Source: JBIOJB01 sp044450465 (GTDB lineage: Bacteria; Chloroflexota; Dormibacteria; Dormibacterales; Dormibacteraceae). From it: a DNA stretch of 25,244 nucleotides. The notes beneath the pieces were generated by a model. It was given only the letters and a program-made list of their open reading frames with translations, did not search any database and had not been told where the DNA came from. The position numbers and the translations under genes are program-made. Shown here one piece after another: positions 7,894 through 14,925 of this stretch; the stretch's first letter is position 1; every line of letters starts with the position of its first letter. The DNA lies in contig JBIOJB010000039.1 of NCBI GenBank assembly GCA_044450465.1, positions 1 through 25,244 of the forward strand, read 5' to 3'.

Positions 7894-7913
7894 GTGTAAC
7901 TGATCAATTACAC
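7894..7913. promoter_or_regulatory. ArsR operator between arsR and the sulfur operon
   Basis: GTGTAACTGATCAATTACAC is a 20-bp inverted repeat in which nine of ten base pairs match, centred on TGATCA. It is 15 bases upstream of the arsR GTG and about 85 bases upstream of the first dsrE-like start. Size, symmetry and position fit an ArsR-family dimer site. A short CCGCCGGCGG palindrome at 7930-7939 is also in this gap. Confidence 0.65.
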
Positions 7914-7998
7914 AGCGCCGTTGGACCCTCCGCCGGCGGGACTGCCGCCTCTGCTCGGGAGCGCGGTTCGCGGGGACACTCATGCCAAAGAGGTGTGA

Positions 7999-8415
7999 AT
8001 GATGGACGAGCAAGAGAAACCGATCTCGTTGGTTCTGTTTTCGGGAACTGACGACAAGCTGACCGCCGCGGCGGTGATGACGGTGGGTGCGGCTGCGATG
8101 GGGCGGCCGGTGAACCTGTTTCTTCAGTACTACGCGCTGGACGCGTTCCGTGCCGGCAAGCTAATCGCCGATCACGCGCTCTCGCCCGAGGCGACCGCAG
8201 ATCAGGCACCGGTGGTCAGAGCCCACCCCGGCCAGCACTGGAGTGAGCTGCTCAGGCAGGCCAAGGACGTGGGCGACGTGAACATCCAGGCCTGCGCGCT
8301 CTCGATGGACATGTTTCGCCTGACGAAGGCGGACCTGGACCCGCTGGTCGATGGGGTAGAAGGCGTGGCCGCCTTTATCGCCTCGGTGTCCGACGGTCAG
8401 ATTCTCTTCATCTGA
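7999..8415 (+). CDS. DsrE-like sulfur-carrier protein (first copy)
   Basis: 138 residues; tandem ATGATG at 7999 and 8002 are both possible starts, with AAGAGGTG just upstream (8002 gives better spacing). The N-terminal ISLVLFSGTDDKLTAAAVMTVGAAAMGRPVNLF (about 9-41) is the first beta-alpha-beta unit of the DsrE/DsrF/DrsH-like fold. The single cysteine C99 (QACALSMDMF) lies where DsrE-type proteins carry their persulfide-accepting cysteine. DVGDVNIQ before it and VSDGQILFI at the end are typical. These small cytoplasmic proteins pass sulfane sulfur between carriers such as TusA. It opens an operon containing two TusA proteins, an SQR-like flavoprotein and a second DsrE, so sulfur relay is the likely role. 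It is shorter and less hydrophobic than the DsrE2 at 10061. Confidence 0.8.
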   Translation: MMDEQEKPISLVLFSGTDDKLTAAAVMTVGAAAMGRPVNLFLQYYALDAFRAGKLIADHALSPEATADQAPVVRAHPGQHWSELLRQAKDVGDVNIQACALSMDMFRLTKADLDPLVDGVEGVAAFIASVSDGQILFI

Positions 8416-8426
8416 AGGAGGTTGTT

Positions 8427-8666
8427 ATGAGCACACTGCCGCTCGACAAGTCGATCGATGCACGGGGCATGGCGTGCCCTGGGCCTTTGATGAACCTGAT
8501 CGGAGCCATCCGGCAGGGTCAGGTGGGTCAGGTCTTCGAGGTTCTGTCGAGCGACGAAGGCTCGCGGACCGACATTCCCGCCTGGGTGGCAAAAGCGAAG
8601 CAAGAGCTGGTCGAGGTGCGCGAGGACCAGGGGTTCGTCCGCTTCATCGTGCGCAAGGTGAGGTGA
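8427..8666 (+). CDS. tusA: TusA-family sulfur carrier (first copy)
   Basis: 79 residues, the usual size. DARGMACPGPLMNLIGAI (about 11-28) contains the CPxP motif, with C17 as the sulfur-binding cysteine. It begins 11 bases after the DsrE stop behind a strong ribosome site (GAAGGAGG). TusA proteins carry persulfide sulfur on this cysteine between enzymes. VEVREDQGFVRFIVRKV is the usual final strand pair. Neighbours suggest it works with the flanking DsrE and flavoprotein rather than in tRNA thiolation. Confidence 0.9.
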   Translation: MSTLPLDKSIDARGMACPGPLMNLIGAIRQGQVGQVFEVLSSDEGSRTDIPAWVAKAKQELVEVREDQGFVRFIVRKVR

Positions 8667-8669
8667 GAG

Positions 8670-9806
8670 ATGGCCTCTGAAGTGCTGATACTCGGAGGTG
8701 GTGTGGGGGGCACGATCGCCGCCAACCTCATCGCCAAGCAGACCGGCGCGAAGGCCCACGTGACAGTGCTCGACACCACCGGCATTCACGTCTACCAGCC
8801 GGGATTCCTGTACGTCGCGATCGGGCAGGAACAGTCCAGGTCTCTGCAGCGGGCCGAAGCTCAGCTGCTGCGGCCCGACATCTCCCTTGTCGTCGACCGG
8901 GCCATCCGCGTCGATGCCACAGCCAAGAGCGTTTCGCTCGAATCAGGCCGCGTCATGCCGTACGACCAGCTGCTGCTCGCCACAGGGAGCCGGACCGTGA
9001 TGGAAGAGGTGACCGGTGGTGCCGGGGCGCACACCTTCTACACAATGCTTGGCGCCGAGCGTCTCTACCAGGCACTCAGCGCCTTCCAGCGCGGCACCAT
9101 CGTGATAGGCGTGGCCGGCATTCCGTACAAGTGCCCTCCGGCGCCGGTGGAGTTCGCGTTCCTGCTCGACGATTACCTGAGATCTCGCGGGATCCGTGAG
9201 CAGAGCGAGATCAAGCTCCTCTCGCCGTTGAACCGGGCGTTCACGATCGAGGCGACCTCGAAGCTGGTTCAGCCGATCCTCGCCGAGCGGGGCGTCGAGC
9301 TGACGGGGTTCTTCAACGTCGAGTCCGTCGATCCGATCTCGAGCACCGTCACCTCGCTGGAGGGCGAGACGGTGGGGTACGACCTTCTGGTCCTCGTTCC
9401 ACCTCACCGCGGCCAGAAGGTGATCGAGGACTCGGGCCTCGGTGACGAGCGGGGTTGGGTGCCGGTCGATAAGAACACGTTGAAGCACACGCTCCACGAC
9501 TCCATCTGGGCGATCGGAGACGCCACCAACATCCCGATCTCCAAGAGCGGTTCGGTCGCCCACTACGAGGCCTCGGTCGTGGCCGACGGGATCGCGGCCG
9601 CCGCCATGGGCGAGCCGGCGCCTGCACACGTTTACGACGGCAAGGTCATGTGCTTCCTCGAGACGGGCAAAGGCCAGGCCACCACGATCCGGTTCGATTA
9701 CGACCATCCTCCGACATCGCCCACGCCGGCGCGCCGCTGGCACTGGGCAAAAGCCCTCTTCAACAAAACGTACTGGCACACCGTCCCGCAGGGGCGCGTG
9801 CCCTGA
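8670..9806 (+). CDS. Sulfide:quinone oxidoreductase-like FAD/NAD(P) flavoprotein
   Basis: 378 residues. The N-terminal FAD motif is LILGGGVGG (6-14), the second conserved motif LLLATGSRT is at 101-109, and the C-terminal FAD-contacting WAIGDATNIP at 280-289. VYQPGFLYVAIG at 41-52 is typical of SQR and flavocytochrome c sulfide dehydrogenase relatives. The only cysteines are C155 (IPYKCPPAP) and C328 (KVMCFLETG), which match the two redox cysteines that hold the growing polysulfide in SQR. SQR enzymes oxidise sulfide to sulfane sulfur at the membrane and reduce quinone. The third cysteine found in some SQR types is absent. The start is four bases after the TusA stop with GTGAGAG before it. The product could feed persulfide to the encoded TusA/DsrE carriers. 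Confidence 0.85.
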   Translation: MASEVLILGGGVGGTIAANLIAKQTGAKAHVTVLDTTGIHVYQPGFLYVAIGQEQSRSLQRAEAQLLRPDISLVVDRAIRVDATAKSVSLESGRVMPYDQLLLATGSRTVMEEVTGGAGAHTFYTMLGAERLYQALSAFQRGTIVIGVAGIPYKCPPAPVEFAFLLDDYLRSRGIREQSEIKLLSPLNRAFTIEATSKLVQPILAERGVELTGFFNVESVDPISSTVTSLEGETVGYDLLVLVPPHRGQKVIEDSGLGDERGWVPVDKNTLKHTLHDSIWAIGDATNIPISKSGSVAHYEASVVADGIAAAAMGEPAPAHVYDGKVMCFLETGKGQATTIRFDYDHPPTSPTPARRWHWAKALFNKTYWHTVPQGRVP

Positions 9807-9819
9807 CAAGGAGCAAGAG

Positions 9820-10059
9820 ATGTCCGTGACCATCACGATGAGCCTCGACCTGAAAGGGATGTCCTGCCCGCTTCCCATCATCAAGACCGCCAAGGCCATG
9901 AAGGAAATGGCACCGGGGCAGCTGCTGGAAGTGTTCGCGACCGACCCTGGTTCCGTGCCCGACTTCAAGGCGTGGTCCCAGACCACCGGGAACCCGCTCG
10001 TCGAGTCGGACCAGGCAGACGGAATCTTCCGCTTCGTGCTCAAGAAGAAGGAGAGCTGA
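9820..10059 (+). CDS. tusA: TusA-family sulfur carrier (second copy)
   Basis: 79 residues with DLKGMSCPLPIIKTAKAM (about 10-27), the canonical CPxP motif, here CPLP with active C16. It begins 13 bases after the flavoprotein stop, behind AAGGAGCAAGAG. Its sequence is closer to the TusA consensus than the first copy (which has CPGP), so the two probably have different partners. DsrE2 follows one base later, the same TusA/DsrE pairing as at the front of the operon. Confidence 0.92.
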   Translation: MSVTITMSLDLKGMSCPLPIIKTAKAMKEMAPGQLLEVFATDPGSVPDFKAWSQTTGNPLVESDQADGIFRFVLKKKES

Positions 10060-10060
10060 A

Positions 10061-10606
10061 ATGAGCGTCAATACGATCGAGAAACCGCCGGTTGCGCAGG
10101 CCGCCGCCGAAGCTTCCAAGCCCGTTCCAGAGGTGACCGAGAAGCTGGTCATCTTCGCCTGGAGCGGCGAGCTCGACAAGCTGTGGCCGACTCTCATACT
10201 GGCCACGACGGGAGCTGCGATGGGCAAGGAGACCACAGTCTTCTTCACCTTCTGGGGACTGTTCCCGCTGGTCAAGAACCAGGTCCGCATCACAGGCGAG
10301 AACTGGATGCAGAAGATGCTGTCGATGATGAACCGCGGTGGTGACGAGCACCTCAAGCTCAGCAAGATGAACTTCGCCGGGGCGGGCCCCGCGATGATGA
10401 AGCACCTTGCCAACGAGCACCACGTCGCCAGCCCTCACGAGCTCATGGCGATGGCCAAGGAGCTCGGGGTGCACCTGATTCCCTGCCAGATGACCATGGA
10501 CCTGCTCGGCCTCAAGCGAGAAGACCTGATCGACGGCCTCGACGAGCCTGCTGGGGCGACCAAGGCCCTGGCCGACGCGCAAGGCGCCATCACACTGTTC
10601 ATCTGA
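10061..10606 (+). CDS. DsrE2-type DsrE/DsrF/DrsH-like protein
   Basis: 181 residues. After an Ala/Pro-rich N-terminal tail (1-25), EKLVIFAWSGELDKLWPTLI, TTGAAMGKETTVFFTFWGLF (49-68) and a hydrophobic stretch match the DsrE2 group. MNFAGAGPAMMKHL (103-116) and LIPCQMTMDLLGLKREDLIDGL (139-160) complete the pattern, with C142 as the probable sulfur-bearing residue. DsrE2 proteins occur with TusA and rhodanese in sulfur oxidisers and hand sulfane sulfur among carriers; some associate with membranes. No rhodanese gene is present here. The gene starts one base after tusA and its TGA overlaps the next ATG (TGATG), so it is translationally coupled to OsmC. Confidence 0.88.
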   Translation: MSVNTIEKPPVAQAAAEASKPVPEVTEKLVIFAWSGELDKLWPTLILATTGAAMGKETTVFFTFWGLFPLVKNQVRITGENWMQKMLSMMNRGGDEHLKLSKMNFAGAGPAMMKHLANEHHVASPHELMAMAKELGVHLIPCQMTMDLLGLKREDLIDGLDEPAGATKALADAQGAITLFI

Positions 10607-11031
10607 TGAGCAAGTCACCGAGCGCGGTGGTCGTGCGTCACCTGGAACGCGACCGCCTTCAGATCGGCGTCGGAGCCTTCGAGCTCATCGCCGACCAGCC
10701 GGTGCAGGACGGGGGCGACGGGACCGGCCCGTCGCCCGTCGAACTCTTCCTGGCCGGGCTTGCCTCGTGCGTAGCCTTCTACGCCGAGCGCTTCCTTCGC
10801 CGGCATGGGATGACGGCCGAGGGGCTGACCGTCTCGTGCGACTTCGAGTGGGCGGAGAATCCCCACCGGGTCGGGGAGATCGAGCTGGTGGTCGACGCGC
10901 CTGGACTCGAGCCCGGCCGACACGATGCCTTCATGCGGGTGATCGAGCACTGCACCGTCCACAACACACTTCAGCACCCCGCGAGCGTGCATCTTTCACT
11001 CGAACCGAGAACCGCCAAGATCGCGTCATAA
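10606..11031 (+). CDS. OsmC family protein closing the sulfur operon
   Basis: 141 residues with the OsmC layout: GDGTGPSPVELFLAGLASC (38-55, first catalytic-type cysteine C55) and RVIEHCTVHNTL (111-122, second cysteine C116). C78 is extra. OsmC/Ohr proteins reduce organic hydroperoxides with these two cysteines, and some can act on persulfides. Its ATG overlaps the DsrE2 stop by one base, tying it to sulfur transfer; it may protect against or resolve over-oxidised or perthiol species. The branch is OsmC-like (YhfA type) rather than classical Ohr, judged from motif spacing. Confidence 0.85.
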   Translation: MSKSPSAVVVRHLERDRLQIGVGAFELIADQPVQDGGDGTGPSPVELFLAGLASCVAFYAERFLRRHGMTAEGLTVSCDFEWAENPHRVGEIELVVDAPGLEPGRHDAFMRVIEHCTVHNTLQHPASVHLSLEPRTAKIAS

Positions 11032-11064
11032 TCCGCTCTCACGCGTCCTAACATTGGTCAGGAC

Positions 11065-11313
11065 GTGAGTCGAGGATTCCGCGACGCCGATTCCACCCAG
11101 CTCATGAGCGAGCAGGCGACCTCAGGCGAGATCGACCGCATCCTCGAGAAAGATCGCGAGCAGGCTGCGCACGCGGAGATTCGCAAGTCTGAAGGTGCAT
11201 ACGGTCGATGCGAGGACTGCGGCAAGGACATCGGCGCCGAGCGGCTGGTGGCCCTGCCCGCAGCGACGCGCTGCGTGAGGTGCCAGGCGGCGTGGGAGCA
11301 GACCACGCGCTGA
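11065..11313 (+). CDS. DksA/TraR-type C4 zinc-finger protein (short)
   Basis: 82 residues from a GTG at 11065; ATG at 11104 is an alternative but lacks a ribosome site. A helical N-terminal part (SGEIDRILEKDREQAAHAEIR) leads to the four-cysteine finger C49-x2-C52 ... C70-x2-C73 (CEDCGKDIGAERLVALPAAT, then RCVRC). This is the DksA/TraR finger with its usual 17-residue gap. Full DksA is about 150 residues and has a long coiled coil with an acidic tip for the RNA polymerase secondary channel; that coil is mostly missing, so this resembles TraR/YbiI-size proteins. It may be read through from the sulfur operon, which ends 33 bases earlier. Its target is unknown. Confidence 0.8.
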   Translation: MSRGFRDADSTQLMSEQATSGEIDRILEKDREQAAHAEIRKSEGAYGRCEDCGKDIGAERLVALPAATRCVRCQAAWEQTTR

Positions 11314-11374
11314 CGTGTCGCTGCGGCCGGGATCCATCGGGATGAGACCGCGCCAACCATCGGTTCTCACATGG

Positions 11375-11397
11375 AGGACCCTTCGCCAAGGGTTCCT
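11375..11397 (+). other. Hairpin in the leader of the second osmC gene
   Basis: AGGACCCTT (11375-11383) pairs with AAGGGTTCCT (11388-11397) with one bulged base and a CGCC loop. It lies 27 bases before the osmC start and has no T tract. It could be an mRNA leader structure or a weak terminator of the upstream zinc-finger gene. Confidence 0.3.
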
Positions 11398-11423
11398 GGC
11401 GAGTTTCTGAGGAGGAGATAGGA

Positions 11424-11855
11424 ATGGCTGCAACCAGTCGGGCGACTACGGTGTGGGAGGGCGACCTGGCCACCGGCTCCGGAAAGGTAGATGTTGCGAG
11501 TGCGGCCTTGGCCGAGTTTCCAGTGAGCTGGGCCGCGCGAACAGAGCGTGCGAAGGGCACGACAAGCCCGGAGGAGCTCCTTGCCGCCGCGCACTCGGCC
11601 TGTTTCTGCATGGCGTTCTCGAGCGGTCTCAGCAAGGCCGGCCACAAGGTGGACCGGCTGACCACCTCGGCCGACGTGGAATTCGTGCCCGGCACCGGGA
11701 TCACGACCATCACGATTGACGTGAGCGGACGGGTCAATGGCATTGATGCCGCCGAGTTTCAGAAGCTGGCCGAGGCGGCCAAGGACGGATGTCCCGTTTC
11801 CAAGGCGCTCAAGGGCAACGTCGAACTTCGGCTCCAGGCGCACCTCGAAGGCTAG
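11424..11855 (+). CDS. osmC: OsmC family peroxiredoxin
   Basis: 143 residues, preceded by a strong ribosome site (GAGGAGGAGATAGGA). The sequence begins ATTVWEGDLATGSGKV, then TSPEELLAAAHSACFCMAFS (47-66) with C60 and C62, and DGCPVSKAL (121-129) with C123; C60 and C123 fit the OsmC/Ohr redox pair. This is the classical OsmC subfamily that reduces organic hydroperoxides. It is more typical than the OsmC at 10606, so the region has two distinct paralogues. Its TAG stop shares CTAG (11852-11855) with the convergent MFS gene. Confidence 0.9.
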   Translation: MAATSRATTVWEGDLATGSGKVDVASAALAEFPVSWAARTERAKGTTSPEELLAAAHSACFCMAFSSGLSKAGHKVDRLTTSADVEFVPGTGITTITIDVSGRVNGIDAAEFQKLAEAAKDGCPVSKALKGNVELRLQAHLEG

Positions 11856-13135
11856 GTCGCCGGCGCGGAGTCCGCGGCCAGGTGCTTCCGCGCGTCGTAA
11901 GCCCGAAAGCCGGGCAGCACGAGCGCCGTCAGCGCGCAGCCGATCACGCACAGGACGCCGCCCGAAACGATCGACGCGCGGATCGAGAACAGGGCCGCGA
12001 CCGCTCCGGCCTCGAAATTCCCCAAGGCCGGACCGGACGTGTAGCTCAACAGCTCGATCGAAGCGAGCCGGCCACGCAGCGAATCCGGGATAGTCTGGTT
12101 CCAGATCACCTGCCTGAACAGGCCGCTCATCATGTCGGCGCCACCCGCGCAAGCCAGGCATACGAGCGCACCCCACAGGCCTTGGGCGAAGCCCAGACCG
12201 ACGATTGCGAATCCCCACAGAATGGCCGCGACGATCACCGCGAGGCCGTGCCTGTGGACGCGACCGGTCCAGCCGCTCGTCGCGGAGAACAGCAATGAAC
12301 CGACGGCTGGAGCGGCATAGAGCAGGCCTAGGACTTTGGGGCCTCCGAGACTCTGGGCCATCGCCGGGAACAGAGCCGTCGGAAATCCGAAGAACATCGC
12401 GACCATGTCGATCGCATATGTGCCGATCAGCTCGGGGCGGCTCCTCGCGTATCTCAAGCCCTCGGCGACGCGACGCAGGCTCGGCCGCTCCGCATCCACC
12501 GGCGGTGGCACCGAGCGCATGAGCCAGAGGCACACCAACCCGACGACGAATGTTGCGGCGTCGACGAGATAGGTGCCGGACAGCCCAATCGTGGCGACGA
12601 GCACGCCGCCGAGTGCGAGCCCCGCGATCTGCCCGATTGTGCCGCGCAGGCTGCCGAGCGCAGCCGCAGCCGCCAGCTCCTCGCGGTCCACGAGCCGTGG
12701 AAGCATTGCGTCGAGAGACGGCCGCTGGAGGGCATCCAGCGTGCCCCACGCCATCGAGATCGCGAACAGCAGCCACACCTGTGGCCTGGGCAGGAAAGCA
12801 TTCCCGGCAAGGAGCAGGCTGCACCCCATCAGAGCCGCTTCCGAAACAAGGACCATCGACCGCCGGTCGCGCGCGTCCGCCAGTGCGCCGCCCACAAACG
12901 CGAACGTGAGGATGGCGGCAAACTCAAGGAGGCCCAGGGTTCCAACAAGGACGAGGCTGTGAGTGAGGACGTACACCTGGTACGGGAAGGCGACGACGGT
13001 GAGCATCGTCCCGAAGAACGAGACCATGCGGCCGATGAACAGAAGACGGAAGTCTCGATGCCGGCGCAACGGTGCCAGGTCCATGGTCGCGAGCCCGAAC
13101 CAGCGTTTGCGTTTCGGCGGCGTTGGAACGCTCAT
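11852..13135 (-). CDS. MFS transporter (MFS_3 / EntS-like exporter)
   Basis: 427 residues with twelve predicted helices. The N-terminal part PLRRHRDFRLLFIGRMVSFF (about 22-41) and GGALADARDRRSMVLVSE (77-94, the conserved loop 2-3 motif) mark the MFS_3 group, with IPDSLRGRLASIELL in the second half. Members include the enterobactin exporter EntS and drug exporters. Neighbouring genes give no clear substrate. The start codon faces msrA across 40 bases, with a weak AAGGAT ribosome site. A Met at residue 18 is an alternative start. Confidence 0.85.
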   Translation of the reverse strand: MSVPTPPKRKRWFGLATMDLAPLRRHRDFRLLFIGRMVSFFGTMLTVVAFPYQVYVLTHSLVLVGTLGLLEFAAILTFAFVGGALADARDRRSMVLVSEAALMGCSLLLAGNAFLPRPQVWLLFAISMAWGTLDALQRPSLDAMLPRLVDREELAAAAALGSLRGTIGQIAGLALGGVLVATIGLSGTYLVDAATFVVGLVCLWLMRSVPPPVDAERPSLRRVAEGLRYARSRPELIGTYAIDMVAMFFGFPTALFPAMAQSLGGPKVLGLLYAAPAVGSLLFSATSGWTGRVHRHGLAVIVAAILWGFAIVGLGFAQGLWGALVCLACAGGADMMSGLFRQVIWNQTIPDSLRGRLASIELLSYTSGPALGNFEAGAVAALFSIRASIVSGGVLCVIGCALTALVLPGFRAYDARKHLAADSAPAT

Positions 13136-13157
13136 CGTGTGACGGTCATCCTTGGGA

Positions 13158-13175
13158 GCGTATCTTGGGCGACAA
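13158..13175 (+). promoter_or_regulatory. -10 element immediately before msrA (leaderless promoter)
   Basis: GCGTATCTTGGG at 13158-13169 contains a -10-like TATCTT nine bases before the ATG, with GTGACG (13139-13144) 16 bases upstream as a weak -35. There is no ribosome site in between, so transcription probably begins at the start codon. The same 12-mer precedes the MMPL gene. Confidence 0.4.
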
Positions 13176-13709
13176 ATGGCTCACGAAATTGAGAAGGCGA
13201 CCTTTGCGGGGGGATGTTTCTGGGGCGTCGAGCACCTGTTCAACGAGATGCCCGGCGTGATTGAGGCGGTCTCGGGCTACGCCGGTGGAACTCGCGAGGA
13301 GCCGACGTACCAGCAGGTATGCACGGGCAGAACCGGGCACGCCGAGGCCGTCGAGGTTACCTATGACCCGACCAAGGTCACCTATGAAGCGCTGCTCGCC
13401 GCCTTCTGGAACATGCACGATCCCACGACGCTGAACAGGCAGGGGCCTGACGTCGGCCACCAGTACCGGTCGTCCATCTTCTTTCACACCCCTGAGCAGG
13501 AGATGATCGCGCGTCGATCCAAAGAGGAGGCGCAGAAGCACTTCAACCGTCCGATCGTGACCGAGATCGTGGCCGCGCCTAAGTTCTGGCGGGCCGAGGA
13601 ATATCACCAGCGCTATTTCGAGAAGCACCCGGGACACTACTCCTGCCACTTCTATCGTGGCTGGGTTCCAGGTCAGCCCGAGACTGCCGAGGGCGCCAAG
13701 CAAGCCTGA
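13176..13709 (+). CDS. msrA: Peptide-methionine (S)-S-oxide reductase MsrA
   Basis: 177 residues, full length. The catalytic motif is TFAGGCFWGVEHLF (9-22) with nucleophile C14. Other conserved parts are SGYAGGTREEPTYQQVCTG (33-51), GHAEAVEV (54-61), and FWNMHDPTTLNRQGPDVGHQ (77-96). Further cysteines C49 and C157 could act as resolving residues. MsrA repairs oxidised methionine using thioredoxin. The frame is open to a TTG at 13152, but ATG at 13176 fits the family start. It sits next to two OsmC peroxidase genes, forming a small oxidative-damage group, although the strands and promoters differ. Confidence 0.95.
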   Translation: MAHEIEKATFAGGCFWGVEHLFNEMPGVIEAVSGYAGGTREEPTYQQVCTGRTGHAEAVEVTYDPTKVTYEALLAAFWNMHDPTTLNRQGPDVGHQYRSSIFFHTPEQEMIARRSKEEAQKHFNRPIVTEIVAAPKFWRAEEYHQRYFEKHPGHYSCHFYRGWVPGQPETAEGAKQA

Positions 13710-13719
13710 GAATCAGTCC

Positions 13720-13740
13720 CGCGCCCCAATTCTTGGCGCG
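13720..13740 (+). terminator. Hairpin after msrA
   Basis: CGCGCC (13720-13725) pairs with GGCGCG (13735-13740) around a 9-base loop, starting 11 bases after the msrA stop. It lacks a T tract. Confidence 0.35.
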
Positions 13741-13770
13741 TGAACAGCGCTTTGATTCAAGAGGTGGCTC

Positions 13771-14925
13771 TTGAGGTGTGACCACTGTGGTCACGAGGTG
13801 CCCTTCGGGGTCTTCTGCACCCGCTGCGGGGCGCACCAGGGCACAACCCGTGAGTTCGGCGATCCGCGGACTCGCTTGCACCGGTACGCGGCACATCCTT
13901 CCGAGCATGTGCTGCAGCCGGTCGTGTTCACGACGCTCTTCCCACATCTTGGTCACGACAAGGTTCACGAGTTCCGCTGGGCGTTCCTCATCGGGGTTGG
14001 CGCGATCGTCCTGCTGTTCGCGACCGGGCTGATCCTCGCCGCCATTCTGGTGGCCGCGCTGCTGCTGCCGCTTCTCTACCTGGTCTATTTCTACGAGGCG
14101 CAGGTCTACCGCGACGACCCGGTTCGGGTGATCGCGCTCACCCTCGGTGGCGGCTTTGCCGTCGGAGTCGTTCTCACGCTCCTGACCCACATCGCGTACC
14201 AGCCGTTTCTGGATCCGGTCAATCCTCTCGGCGCCGCGGGTACCGGGGTTGGCTTTCTCCTGCTCGTCGGGCTCGTTCTCCCGACGGTGCAGGAAGCCGC
14301 AAAAGCGCTGCCTCCGTTCCTAATGCCGAAGCGAATCGCATTCCCCGAAACAGTGGATGGTCTCGTGTTCGGGATCGCCTCCGGTCTGGGGTTCGCACTG
14401 GCCGAAGCCGTGGTCGGGTTTGCCGGCGCGCTTACGCACATGCCCGCGCAGGTGTCGCCAGCCGGTTGGCTTTTCACTCTCGCCTCGCTTGCGATCTTCC
14501 AGCCGCTCCTGCAGGGAGGTGCCACCGGCCTTGTCGTGGTCGCGATTTGGCGCTACCGGCGCAATCGCGCGTCCAGACGTGAAATCGGAGCCGTCGTGGC
14601 CGCGCTGGGCGCGCATGTCGCGTTTGCCTTTGGCACCCAATGGATGCGCGAGGCCCAGATCGACGGCCTGTTCATCTTGGTGTGGCAGGCCGCTCTCGTC
14701 TCGGGGCTGATGATCTGCATCCGCTACGTAGTTCACCTCGCGCTGCTGGACGAGGCGGCGAACATCGGATATGCGGAAACCGTCTGTCCATCGTGCCACG
14801 TCCCCATCGTGGCCGCGGGTTTCTGCCCGACGTGCGGAATCGCCCTGAGCGCGGCGCCGAGCACGGTGAAGCGTGGCCGGCGCCCGCGCACGGACGTGAC
14901 GGCGGCAGTGGCGCGAAAGAACTAG
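13771..14925 (+). CDS. PrsW-like membrane protease-family protein with N- and C-terminal zinc ribbons
   Basis: 384 residues from a TTG at 13771 with AAGAGGTGG upstream. It opens with a zinc ribbon, C3-x2-C6 and C16-x2-C19, and ends with another, C339-x2-C342 and C352-x2-C355. Between them are about eight membrane helices. PTVQEAAKALPPF (171-183), ETVDGLVFGIASGLGFALAEAV (193-214) and a later LGAHVAFAF resemble the three PrsW motifs (EExxK, DG...GFxxxE, and H in the last). The first motif has QE instead of EE, so catalytic ability is uncertain. PrsW cleaves anti-sigma factors in the membrane in Bacillus; relatives act in bacteriocin or envelope roles. The next gene follows without a gap and also begins with a zinc ribbon, so the two probably act together. 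Confidence 0.75.
   Translation: MRCDHCGHEVPFGVFCTRCGAHQGTTREFGDPRTRLHRYAAHPSEHVLQPVVFTTLFPHLGHDKVHEFRWAFLIGVGAIVLLFATGLILAAILVAALLLPLLYLVYFYEAQVYRDDPVRVIALTLGGGFAVGVVLTLLTHIAYQPFLDPVNPLGAAGTGVGFLLLVGLVLPTVQEAAKALPPFLMPKRIAFPETVDGLVFGIASGLGFALAEAVVGFAGALTHMPAQVSPAGWLFTLASLAIFQPLLQGGATGLVVVAIWRYRRNRASRREIGAVVAALGAHVAFAFGTQWMREAQIDGLFILVWQAALVSGLMICIRYVVHLALLDEAANIGYAETVCPSCHVPIVAAGFCPTCGIALSAAPSTVKRGRRPRTDVTAAVARKN

Noticed and set aside
11367..12824. Minus-strand frame of about 485 codons overlapping OsmC and MFS genes
   Set aside because: Arg/Ala/Gly-rich and out of frame with both recognised proteins.
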